DNA of 64,000 bases from Saccharicrinis sp963666825 (GTDB lineage Bacteria > Bacteroidota > Bacteroidia > Bacteroidales > Marinilabiliaceae). The notes beneath the pieces are model-generated. The model did no database searches and was not told the origin of the DNA. It saw only the letters and a program-made list of their open reading frames with translations. The position numbers and the translations under genes were made by a program. Shown here one piece after another: positions 44,322 to 53,054 of this stretch (positions are counted from its first letter, which is position 1; each line of letters opens with the position of its first letter). The stretch is from assembly GCA_963666825.2 (NCBI GenBank), contig OY763044.2:6324001-6388000 (forward strand), given 5' to 3'.

Positions 44322-44551
44322 TAGTACGCAGAACCATATTAAAACAGGATTTGGTTAAAAAGCTTTACCCTGATAGTATTTCCACTAAGTCGGCTATGCA
44401 GCAGCTCCGAAACGAAATTGACGTTTGCCCGGCACTCAAGCAACAAATTGAGCTGGCAGGAAATACAAAACGCCACTATTACAACAAACAACAGCTTCTT
44501 TTAATCTTGGAGCATTTTTGTATTACACTTAAAGAATTTGAACAGTTATGA
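44318..44551 (+). CDS. DUF4248-family protein
   Basis: The 77-residue protein has the pattern of DUF4248: KQDLVKKLYPDSISTKSAMQ, then a short CPALKQQIEL and the YYNKQQLLLILEHF segment. This small helical family is found in Bacteroides mobile and phage-related regions; the fold is probably a DNA-binding helix-turn-helix. It overlaps the J-domain gene by four bases (ATGA), so the two are translationally coupled. Confidence 0.75.
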   Translation: MIVRRTILKQDLVKKLYPDSISTKSAMQQLRNEIDVCPALKQQIELAGNTKRHYYNKQQLLLILEHFCITLKEFEQL

Positions 44552-44901
44552 GGTATTTCTTAGGCATAACCGATATTGAACAAGCCAAACTACGTTATCG
44601 AAAATTAGCAAAGCAACTGCACCCCGATGCCGGAGGAACTGCCGTTGATTTTCAGGAAATGCAAACTGAATACAAGGAATTTTTGTTGCGTTTGCAGAAA
44701 AAGCAAAAAGTCGTTACTCCCTCACGCAAAAACACATCAGAGGAAAAAGAATTGATAAACAAATTAGGTAAGCTTGCTAAAGTATTAATAAAAAAACAAG
44801 TGCCTCAAAACTACCTACGGCAGAAAATGCAAACAGCTGATTCACCCCTAAAGAAAGGTCTGTTTGGGAATATTGTGAACTTATTGGATAGTCTAATTTG
44901 A
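44548..44901 (+). CDS. J-domain protein
   Basis: The 117-residue protein has a short DnaJ-like domain at its N-terminus with the signature HPD at residues 25-27 inside KLRYRKLAKQLHPDAGG, followed by a helical, basic tail. J-domains stimulate Hsp70 ATPase activity. Plasmids and phages use such helpers to load or release replication proteins. The nearest Hsp70-like protein is encoded about 14 kb downstream (58942); a functional link is only a suggestion. Start and stop overlap with DUF4248 show it is part of the same small operon. Confidence 0.8.
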   Translation: MRYFLGITDIEQAKLRYRKLAKQLHPDAGGTAVDFQEMQTEYKEFLLRLQKKQKVVTPSRKNTSEEKELINKLGKLAKVLIKKQVPQNYLRQKMQTADSPLKKGLFGNIVNLLDSLI

Positions 44902-44955
44902 ACTTTTTTTCATGCTGTCCTTCATGTATTTACGTTAAACAACAATGTTAATCAA

Positions 44956-45022
44956 TTTGTAAATTCGAGTTTTTTTATATATTTGATAGTATATTGATGA
45001 TTTCTTATTAAGACTATCAAAT
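44956..45022 (+). promoter_or_regulatory. Promoter and self-operator of the XRE regulator
   Basis: TTTG at 44956-44959 and TATATTTG at 44978-44985 are spaced 18 bases apart and form a good promoter. ATTTGATAGT at 44981-44990, overlapping the -7 box, is repeated as its exact complement ACTATCAAAT at 45013-45022, directly before the start codon. A 10-bp inverted repeat of this kind fits an operator bound by the encoded repressor. Confidence 0.75.
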
Positions 45023-45023
45023 A

Positions 45024-45236
45024 ATGGAAGAAAATAAAATCTCTATTAGCGAAAGAATTAAATATTGGAGGAATGAAAAGGGCTTGACACAAGATGCTTT
45101 GTCTAAGCTTGCTGACATACCTTATACAACCCTTGCTAAAATTGAGAGTGACGTTGTAAAACGTCCTTCAATACAAACTATAATGAAAATAGCAAAGGGA
45201 TTAGGTGTAACTATTGATGAATTGATTAACGAGTAA
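45024..45236 (+). CDS. XRE-family controller of the restriction-modification operon
   Basis: This 70-residue protein is a single Cro/C1-type helix-turn-helix domain: SISERIKYWRNEKGLTQDAL, then LADIPYTTLAKIESDVVKRP and KIAKGLGVTIDELI. It is the size of the C proteins that time expression of restriction genes. The gene starts one base after the second half of an inverted repeat overlapping its own promoter and ends seven bases before hsdM, so autoregulation and joint control of the hsd genes are likely. Confidence 0.9.
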   Translation: MEENKISISERIKYWRNEKGLTQDALSKLADIPYTTLAKIESDVVKRPSIQTIMKIAKGLGVTIDELINE

Positions 45237-45243
45237 GTAAACT

Positions 45244-47826
45244 ATGAATAAACAACAATTAGCAGCTAAAATTTGGGAATCTGCTAACCAAATGCGGTCA
45301 AAAATTGAGGCAAATGAGTATAAAGATTATATTTTGGGATTCATTTTCTACAAATATCTTTCTGACAAACAACTACAGTTTGCTAGAAAGGAAGACTTTT
45401 CGGAAGATGATATAAAGGCTCTTAGTGAAGAAGATGCTGAAACAGTTGAGCATATCAAAAATAACATTGGCTATTTTATTTCATATAAAGACTTATTCTC
45501 TACATGGATTACATCAGGAAAAGACTTTGATGTTTCAAATGTAAGAGATGCTCTATCTGCGTTTAGCCGTTTAATAAGTCCGGCACATAAGAAATTGTTT
45601 GACGGTGTATTTGATACTTTACAAACAGGATTGAGCAAATTAGGTGATAGTGCTGCATCTCAAACAAAAGCAATCAGCCAGTTGATTCATTTGATAAAGG
45701 ATATACCCATGAATGGAAGACAAGACTATGATGTACTTGGTTTCATTTATGAATATCTGATTGAAAAGTTTGCTGCCAATGCTGGTAAAAAAGCGGGTGA
45801 GTTTTATACTCCTCACGAGGTTTCCGTTTTAATGTCCGAAATTGTTGCCAATCATTTAAAGGATAGAAAAGAAATACAGATTTATGACCCGACAAGTGGT
45901 TCTGGTTCATTGCTTATTAATATTGGTAGTAGCGTTTCAAAGCATATTGATGATGAAAACAATATCAAGTATTATGCACAGGAATTAAAACAGAATACCT
46001 ATAACCTTACCCGAATGAATTTGGTTATGCGTGGTATGTTGCCTAACAATATTATTACTCGTAATGGTGATACTTTAGAGGATGACTGGCCATATTTCGA
46101 TGAAAACGACCCTGTAAACTCATACAATCCTCTTTACGTTGATGCGGTTGTTTCAAATCCACCATATTCACAAAAATGGGATTCAAGCAACAAAGAAACC
46201 GACCCACGTTATTCACGTTTTGGTTTAGCTCCACAGGCAAAAGCAGACTATGCTTTTTTACTACATGACCTGTTTCATATTAAGCCTGATGGCATAATGA
46301 CCATCGTTTTGCCTCATGGAGTTTTGTTTAGAGGTGGTGAAGAAAGTGTAATTCGTGAAAAACTAATTGAAGCCAACCATATTGATGCAATTATCGGACT
46401 TCCTCCAAGTATTTTCTTTGGCACAGGTATCCCAACTATTGTAATGATATTAAAGCAAAAGCGTGAAAATACTGACGTTCTTATCGTTGATGCTTCAAAA
46501 GGATTCATAAAAGCCGGAAAAAACAATAAGCTTAGAGCTTCTGATATAAAGAAAATTTCAGATACTGTAATTGGAAGGGAAACCAATCCTAAATTTTCAA
46601 GAGTAGTTAAAAGAGAGGAAATCAGGGAGAATGAATATAACCTTAATATTCCTAGATATGTTGATTCTGCTGAAAATTCAGAAAGCTGGGATATTTACGC
46701 TTCTATGTTCGGAGGTATTCCTGAAAAGGAAATTGACGAACTGAATAAGTATTGGAACGCATTTCCCGGATTACGTGATGCATTATTTTCAAAAACATCT
46801 TCTGCTTATGCTGAATTAAGTGTTGAAGACATAAAGAATACAATAAGCGAACATGCAGATGTAAAGATATTTACAAATAGCTTCTCTACATCATTTGCTG
46901 ATTTTGATAGTTTCCTTAAAAATGAACTGTTGACCAATATGTTAACTCTTAAAATATCAAGAGAAGAAACGGTTCTAAGTGAGGATATTTTTAAACGCTT
47001 AGATTCTATTCCACTCATAGATAAATATGTGGCTTATCAGCTTCTTGATGATGAGTGGGATGAAATAAAAGTGGATTTAGAGATAATCCAAACTGAAGGT
47101 TTTGAAGTAACCAAAAAAGTTGACCCCAATATGGTCATCAAGAAAAAAAATGGCAAAGAGCAGGAAGTTCAGGACGGTTGGGTTGGACATGTTATGCCAT
47201 TTGAATTGGTACAAGAAACTTATTTACAAATAGAGTTGCAGAGTATAAAACAGAAAGAAAGCCGTTTGGTGGATATAACATCGCAATATGAAGAAATACT
47301 CGACTCTCTTGCCGAAGATGAAAAAGAATCAGAAACAGTAAATGAAGCAAAGGACGGTTTTGTAAATGCTGCTGTTACTAAAGAAGCTAAACAAATAAAA
47401 GCGGATAAAAAGAAAAATATTGAGTTTGCCGATGATTCTTACGAGGCTAAAATTCTAACGGTATCAGAACTTATTAATGAAGAAAAAGAACTGAAGAAAA
47501 AGGTGAAATCTGAGACTGCAAAGCTACATCTTCAAACCAAAGCAACTATCGAAAAGCTTACCAATGAACAAGTTTGCGAATTATTAGAGCTTAAATGGAT
47601 TAGCCCACTTGTTACTTCATTAAATAACCTCCCTAATGCCGTTATTGATGAACTAACATCAAAAGTCCTATCTCTTTCAGAGAAATACGCAACTACGTAC
47701 TCCAACATAGCCGAAGAGATAGTTGAAGCTGAAAGCGTTCTTTCTTCATTAATTGATGAACTTGATGGTAACGAATTTGACATGAATGGGCTTAATGAAT
47801 TTAAGTCATTATTAAAGGGAAAATAA
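45244..47826 (+). CDS. hsdM: Type I restriction-modification methyltransferase subunit HsdM
   Basis: The 860-residue product is an adenine-N6 methyltransferase subunit. It has the HsdM N-terminal helical domain, the GEFYTPHEVSVLMSEI segment, motif I in DPTSGSGSLL near residue 216, and the catalytic NPPY at 305-308. Its length exceeds the classical subunit of about 500-530 residues. The extra 350 residues form a C-terminal, Lys/Glu-rich helical region probably used to contact HsdS or HsdR. With HsdS it methylates the recognition site; with HsdR it cuts unmodified DNA. It is first after the controller gene. Confidence 0.93.
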   Translation: MNKQQLAAKIWESANQMRSKIEANEYKDYILGFIFYKYLSDKQLQFARKEDFSEDDIKALSEEDAETVEHIKNNIGYFISYKDLFSTWITSGKDFDVSNVRDALSAFSRLISPAHKKLFDGVFDTLQTGLSKLGDSAASQTKAISQLIHLIKDIPMNGRQDYDVLGFIYEYLIEKFAANAGKKAGEFYTPHEVSVLMSEIVANHLKDRKEIQIYDPTSGSGSLLINIGSSVSKHIDDENNIKYYAQELKQNTYNLTRMNLVMRGMLPNNIITRNGDTLEDDWPYFDENDPVNSYNPLYVDAVVSNPPYSQKWDSSNKETDPRYSRFGLAPQAKADYAFLLHDLFHIKPDGIMTIVLPHGVLFRGGEESVIREKLIEANHIDAIIGLPPSIFFGTGIPTIVMILKQKRENTDVLIVDASKGFIKAGKNNKLRASDIKKISDTVIGRETNPKFSRVVKREEIRENEYNLNIPRYVDSAENSESWDIYASMFGGIPEKEIDELNKYWNAFPGLRDALFSKTSSAYAELSVEDIKNTISEHADVKIFTNSFSTSFADFDSFLKNELLTNMLTLKISREETVLSEDIFKRLDSIPLIDKYVAYQLLDDEWDEIKVDLEIIQTEGFEVTKKVDPNMVIKKKNGKEQEVQDGWVGHVMPFELVQETYLQIELQSIKQKESRLVDITSQYEEILDSLAEDEKESETVNEAKDGFVNAAVTKEAKQIKADKKKNIEFADDSYEAKILTVSELINEEKELKKKVKSETAKLHLQTKATIEKLTNEQVCELLELKWISPLVTSLNNLPNAVIDELTSKVLSLSEKYATTYSNIAEEIVEAESVLSSLIDELDGNEFDMNGLNEFKSLLKGK

Positions 47827-47827
47827 T

Positions 47828-49069
47828 ATGGCTGAAAGAATTAAAAACCCGGACGTTCGATTTAAAGGGTATACCGATGATTGGAAACAAATTGAATTAG
47901 GCAAAGTATTGACCGAACGTAAAGTTCTTCAAAAAATATCGGACGATGCTCCAATTTTGGCATTTGCAGCCGGACAGGGGGTAATTGACAGAAGTGAACG
48001 AAAGTCGAATAACCGTGACCATTTGACTTTAGACCAGGAGAACAAAATATATAAACTCACGGAATTTAACGACATTGTTTATAATCCTTCAAACCTGAAA
48101 TATGGTGCTATTGACCGCAATAAGTTCAAACGAGGTGTTATATCTCCCATATATGTAACTTTTACAACCGAAGAAGAGCCTTCTTTTATTGAGCTGATTG
48201 TAAAAAGCGAGAAATTCAAATTAAAAGCGCTGCAATATGAAGAAGGTACTGTGGTAAAACGGCAATCTGTTAGTCCAGAAAATCTTTTATCTCTACATGT
48301 AAACATTTCAGAAAACACACAAGAACAAAATAAAATAGGTTCTTTATTTGAAGATTTAGACAAATACATATCTCTTAATCAAAAGAAATATGACAAATTA
48401 AAGTCTATAAAAAATGCCACCCTTTTTAAAATGTTTCCGCAACAAGATTCCTCCATTCCAGAAATGCGCATGAAAGGGTATTTTGATAAGTGGGGAGAGG
48501 ATTCATTATTTAATTTATGTTCTTTATTTATTGACGGAGATTGGATTGAGGCGAAAGACCAAAGCCTTGATGGAATTCGTCTACTTCAAACTGGGAATGT
48601 TGGAGTTAATGAATTCAAGGATAGGGCTGAAAAATCAAAATGGATTTCAGAAGAAACTTTCAAAGAACTTAATTGTACTGAAGTACTTGCTGGAGATATT
48701 CTAATCTCAAGATTGCCAGAACCAGCAGGTAGAGCTTGTATTATACCAGAACTAAATAATAAAGCAATTACAGCAGTTGACTGTACTATTATAAGAACTT
48801 CTGACAAATTAGATAGTAAATTCCTTGTTCAATATTTATCAACAAGTTCATACTTTAAAGAAGTAAAAAACCTACTTGCAGGAGGTACTAGGCAACGAAT
48901 TAGTAGATCTAATTTGGGAAATATAAAAATACCGTTACCATCAAAGAGTGAGCAAAAGAAAATTGGAAAAACCCTTGAAAGTATAGATAAGCTTATTTCA
49001 CTTCAAAGAAATAAGTTAGAGAAATTGATGAACATAAAGAAAGCATGTTTCGAAAAAATGTTTGTGTGA
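47828..49069 (+). CDS. hsdS: Type I specificity subunit HsdS
   Basis: The 413-residue protein has two target recognition domains. Each is followed by a conserved helix: one ends around QEQNKIGSLFEDLDKYISLNQ, the other at SEQKKIGKTLESIDKLISLQ. Each half-site of a bipartite DNA target would be read by one domain. The two halves differ in sequence, so the target cannot be inferred. It starts one base after the hsdM stop and is followed by hsdR. Recombination in TRDs is known in the family, but no inverted second hsdS copy is seen here. Confidence 0.92.
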   Translation: MAERIKNPDVRFKGYTDDWKQIELGKVLTERKVLQKISDDAPILAFAAGQGVIDRSERKSNNRDHLTLDQENKIYKLTEFNDIVYNPSNLKYGAIDRNKFKRGVISPIYVTFTTEEEPSFIELIVKSEKFKLKALQYEEGTVVKRQSVSPENLLSLHVNISENTQEQNKIGSLFEDLDKYISLNQKKYDKLKSIKNATLFKMFPQQDSSIPEMRMKGYFDKWGEDSLFNLCSLFIDGDWIEAKDQSLDGIRLLQTGNVGVNEFKDRAEKSKWISEETFKELNCTEVLAGDILISRLPEPAGRACIIPELNNKAITAVDCTIIRTSDKLDSKFLVQYLSTSSYFKEVKNLLAGGTRQRISRSNLGNIKIPLPSKSEQKKIGKTLESIDKLISLQRNKLEKLMNIKKACFEKMFV

Positions 49070-49097
49070 ATTTTAAAGCATTGGAGTTATAAGTATT

Positions 49098-52000
49098 ATG
49101 ACATTTACAAAAGAAGCCGAATTTGAAAAAGCCTTGATAATTGCCCTTTCAAAAAAAGGATGGGAAAAGGAAGTTATTAAAAACCCAACAGAAGCCGACT
49201 TGCTTAGAAATTGGGCTAATATCCTCTATGAAAACAATCGAAGTATTGACCGCTTAAACGATACGCCATTAACCGATGGCGAAATGCAACAAATTATTGA
49301 GCAAATTACAGAGTTAAGAACTCCGCTTAAATTAAATGGCTTCATAAATGGAAAAACGGTTTCAATTATCAGGGATAACACCGATGATAATTTACATTTT
49401 GGGAAAGAAGTAAGCCTAAAAATATACGACCGCAGGGAGATTGCTGCCGGACAAAGCCGTTATCAGATAGCACAACAGCCAATATTCAAGAGCAAATCAA
49501 AGATTTTAAACGACCGCCGTGGTGATTTAATGCTCTTAATAAACGGAATGCCTGTTATTCATGTAGAATTAAAACGAAGCGGTGTATCTGTAAGTCAGGC
49601 GTACCATCAAATTGAGAAATATTCAAAAGAAGGTATCTTCACTGGATTGTTTTCATTGGTACAAATTTTTGTGGCTATGGAACCAGACGAAACAGTTTAC
49701 TTTGCCAATCCTGGTCCTGACGGAAAATTTAATAAGGATTTCTATTTCCATTGGGCTGATTATAATAATGAACCAATAAATAATTGGGAAAAGATTGCAT
49801 CTTCTCTACTTTCCATACCAATGGCTCATCAATTAATCGGTTTCTATACAGTTGCTGATAATACCGATGGCGTTCTTAAAGTAATGCGAAGCTATCAGTA
49901 TTTCGCTGCTAATGCCATATCAGATAAAGTATCGAAGACTGATTGGAACGGTAAAAACTTGCTTGGTGGTTTTATTTGGCATACCACAGGTTCAGGAAAA
50001 ACGATGACCAGTTTCAAATCGGCACAGCTAATAGCTAATTCTAAAGATGCCGACAAGGTAATTTTCCTAATGGACAGAATTGAGTTGGGTACACAGTCTT
50101 TATTGGAATATAGGGGTTTTGCAGATGAAAATGAAGATGTACAAGCAACAGAAAATACAGGCATTTTGGTTACAAAACTAAAAAGCACCGACCCTGCAAA
50201 TACCCTTATCGTTACCTCTATACAGAAAATGAGCAACATAAAAGATGAAGACGATGGGCTAAATGCACACGATATTCAAGTTATGAACTCAAAAAGGACG
50301 GTGTTTATTGTAGATGAAGCACATAGGTCAACCTTTGGGGATATGCTCATAACCATTAAAAATGCTTTTCCGGCTGCTATATTTTTTGGTTTTACTGGCA
50401 CTCCTATTCATGAGGAAAACCAGAAGAAAATGAATACCACTTCAACAGTATTTGGTGATGAATTACACCGATATAGTATTGCAGACGGTATTCGTGATAA
50501 AAACGTTTTAGGTTTCGACCCATACAAAATCCTCACATACAAGGACAGGGATTTAAGAAGGGCTGTTGCACTTGAAAAAGCCAGGGCAAATGATGAAGCC
50601 GAAGCATTATCCGACCCTGCCAAGAAGAGAATCTTCAATAAATACATGAAAGAAGTTAAAATGGCAGGATATGTTGACGGAGCAGGAACTTATATAAAAG
50701 GAATAGAGGATTTTATACCTAATTCGCAATACGAGAGAGAAGAACATCAAGAAAAAGTTGTAGAAGATATTATTGAAAATTGGTTAATGCTGAGTCAGAA
50801 TGGAAAGTTTCACGCCATTTTTGCAACAAGTAGTATATCAGAAGCCATTCAATATTACAGGTTGCTAAAAAACACAAAACCTGACCTTAAAATAACAGCT
50901 CTTTTTGACCCTCACATCGACAACAATAGTGGGTTCGCTTATAAAGAAGATGGTCTAGTTGAAATCATGCAAGATTACAACGAAAAATATGAACAAGATT
51001 TTACACTTGCTAATCATGCTAAATTCAAGAAAGATATTGCTGCTAGGCTGGCCCATAAGGAATCGTATAAACGAATAGAAACAACTCCCGATAAACAGAT
51101 AGATTTATTAATTGTAGTTGACCAGATGCTTACGGGGTTTGATTCAAAGTGGATAAACACCTTGTATTTAGACAAAGTAATACGATATGAAAATATAATT
51201 CAGGCTTTTTCAAGAACAAACCGCCTGTTTGGTCCAGACAAACCTTTTGGCACTATTCGATATTATAAATACCCTCATACAATGGAACAGCATATTAACA
51301 ATGCAGTAAAATTGTATTCCGGGGACAAACCAATCGGATTATTTGTTGAGCAGTTAGATACTAACTTGCGGAATTTGAATGCGATATTCGATGAAATATC
51401 ACAACTATTCAGCAATGCAGGTATTCAAGACTTCAAAAAATTACCTGATGATTTATCAGAACGAGGCAGATTTGCACAACTATTCAAATTTTTAAATGCC
51501 TTTTTAGAAGCTGCAAAGATTCAAGGTTTCAAGTGGAGCCAGTTAAAATATGAATTTGGGAAAGGAAAGCAAAAATATGAGATGGAATTAAAGTTCGATG
51601 AAAACACCTACCTGATTTTGGCACTCCGTTACAAAGAGTTATTTAACGGTGGTGGCGGTGGTGGCGGTCTTGGTGATGTTCCATTCGAGATTGATGGCTA
51701 TTTAACCGAGATTGATACAGAGGTAATTGATGCGGACTATATGAATTCACGTTTTGAGAAATACCTTAAAACGTTAAGAAACGAGGATGACGATAGCGAA
51801 CAAATACAAAAAACTTTGGATGAACTGCATAAGTCCTTTGCCTCATTAACTCAGGAAGAACAAAAATATGCCAACATATTCCTACACGATGTTCAGAGTG
51901 GCAACGCTTCCTTAGAAAATGGAAAAACATTTCGAGATTACATCATAGAATATCAGTTCCGAGCTAAGAATGAAGAGATACGCCAGATTTCAAAACTATT

Positions 52001-52241
52001 CGGCTTAGATGAAAACAAACTTAGAAATATGATGAATTCAGGCGTGTCAGAATTAAACATCAACGAATATGGTCGATTCGATGAATTAAAAAGTACAGTG
52101 GATAAAGCAAAAGCAAAGGAGTATTTTGAGAAATTTGAGGGTGTATCAATCCCCGCTTTTAAAGTAAATATTCGAGTACATAAACTGTTACAGGGTTTTA
52201 TTATTAGTGGAGGTTTTGAAATTAAACTAATTAATAATTAG
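49098..52241 (+). CDS. hsdR: Type I restriction subunit HsdR
   Basis: This 1047-residue translocase-nuclease has the PD-(D/E)xK domain near residues 143-159 (D143 in RGDLMLL, then E157 and K159 in VELKR). The SF2 motor follows with HTTGSGKT at 295-302, DEAH at 406-409 and the GFTGTPI motif. Downstream helicase motifs and a helical C-terminal domain binding HsdM are present. Seven consecutive glycines at about residues 851-857 form a flexible linker unusual for the family. With the adjacent HsdM and HsdS it makes a full type I system. Confidence 0.94.
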   Translation: MTFTKEAEFEKALIIALSKKGWEKEVIKNPTEADLLRNWANILYENNRSIDRLNDTPLTDGEMQQIIEQITELRTPLKLNGFINGKTVSIIRDNTDDNLHFGKEVSLKIYDRREIAAGQSRYQIAQQPIFKSKSKILNDRRGDLMLLINGMPVIHVELKRSGVSVSQAYHQIEKYSKEGIFTGLFSLVQIFVAMEPDETVYFANPGPDGKFNKDFYFHWADYNNEPINNWEKIASSLLSIPMAHQLIGFYTVADNTDGVLKVMRSYQYFAANAISDKVSKTDWNGKNLLGGFIWHTTGSGKTMTSFKSAQLIANSKDADKVIFLMDRIELGTQSLLEYRGFADENEDVQATENTGILVTKLKSTDPANTLIVTSIQKMSNIKDEDDGLNAHDIQVMNSKRTVFIVDEAHRSTFGDMLITIKNAFPAAIFFGFTGTPIHEENQKKMNTTSTVFGDELHRYSIADGIRDKNVLGFDPYKILTYKDRDLRRAVALEKARANDEAEALSDPAKKRIFNKYMKEVKMAGYVDGAGTYIKGIEDFIPNSQYEREEHQEKVVEDIIENWLMLSQNGKFHAIFATSSISEAIQYYRLLKNTKPDLKITALFDPHIDNNSGFAYKEDGLVEIMQDYNEKYEQDFTLANHAKFKKDIAARLAHKESYKRIETTPDKQIDLLIVVDQMLTGFDSKWINTLYLDKVIRYENIIQAFSRTNRLFGPDKPFGTIRYYKYPHTMEQHINNAVKLYSGDKPIGLFVEQLDTNLRNLNAIFDEISQLFSNAGIQDFKKLPDDLSERGRFAQLFKFLNAFLEAAKIQGFKWSQLKYEFGKGKQKYEMELKFDENTYLILALRYKELFNGGGGGGGLGDVPFEIDGYLTEIDTEVIDADYMNSRFEKYLKTLRNEDDDSEQIQKTLDELHKSFASLTQEEQKYANIFLHDVQSGNASLENGKTFRDYIIEYQFRAKNEEIRQISKLFGLDENKLRNMMNSGVSELNINEYGRFDELKSTVDKAKAKEYFEKFEGVSIPAFKVNIRVHKLLQGFIISGGFEIKLINN

Positions 52242-52250
52242 AGTTTTCAC

Positions 52251-53045
52251 ATGAAGAAATTAATATTATATATAGCAATTGTAAGTTGTATTCAAGCGTC
52301 ATATAGTCAAGTATTTGATTATTTGCCAAAGTTGAATGGGGATACTCTTATTCGCCACAGTTACTACACCCTTTCGTATTCTGAACAACATGAGCAACCA
52401 AAATGGGTTGCTTATGAATTAAAACCGGAAATGCTTTACAAGGTAGTTGAACGAAAAAACAACTTCCGAGAAGACCCTTTTGTTTTGACTGGTTCCGCTA
52501 CTTATGATGATTATTCATCAGACCCAAACTATGATGCCGGTCACATGCTTTGCTCAAGAAACATGCAATTCAGCTGTGAAGCAATGGATGAAACATTCTT
52601 CATGTCAAACATGTCACCACAACATAAAGACTTAAACCGAATTAGATGGGCACACCTTGAATCATTAGAAAGAAGCATGGTTGAACGGAATGGTTCTCTT
52701 TATGTAGTATGTGGGCCAGTTTTAAAAAATATCACCAAAACAATTGGAGTAACAAATCAGGTAAGTGTTCCGGATTATTATTTCAAGGTCATTCTTGAGT
52801 ACGATTCTTTATCCACAAAGTGTATTGGCTTTTTAATGCCGAATGAAAAATGTCCGTTACCGTTGGAATCTTACGTTGTTTCTGTTGATAGTATTGAAAG
52901 TATAACAGGATTAGACTTCTTTCATAATATTCCAGATGAAATTGAAATAAAAATAGAAGCTTTGGTTGATAAGTCAAAATGGAGTTTTAAAAAACCACGA
53001 AGTAACTATGGATATGAAAAAGAAGCTTTAAAGTGTACCCTATAA
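52251..53045 (+). CDS. Exported DNA/RNA non-specific endonuclease
   Basis: The 264-residue protein has a signal peptide ending around SYSQ and a beta-beta-alpha-Me nuclease domain of the NucA/EndA family. The catalytic segment reads YDAGHMLCSR, with the general-base His98. The more typical DRGH arginine is replaced by alanine. The metal-binding asparagine lies in MSNMSPQHKDLNR, followed by WAHLE. It should act on DNA or RNA outside the cytoplasm, perhaps to use or destroy extracellular nucleic acid. Its position nine bases after hsdR and ten before a DUF262 gene makes it part of the defence operon, although its targeting is outward. Confidence 0.85.
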   Translation: MKKLILYIAIVSCIQASYSQVFDYLPKLNGDTLIRHSYYTLSYSEQHEQPKWVAYELKPEMLYKVVERKNNFREDPFVLTGSATYDDYSSDPNYDAGHMLCSRNMQFSCEAMDETFFMSNMSPQHKDLNRIRWAHLESLERSMVERNGSLYVVCGPVLKNITKTIGVTNQVSVPDYYFKVILEYDSLSTKCIGFLMPNEKCPLPLESYVVSVDSIESITGLDFFHNIPDEIEIKIEALVDKSKWSFKKPRSNYGYEKEALKCTL

Positions 53046-53054
53046 AAGTAAAGC

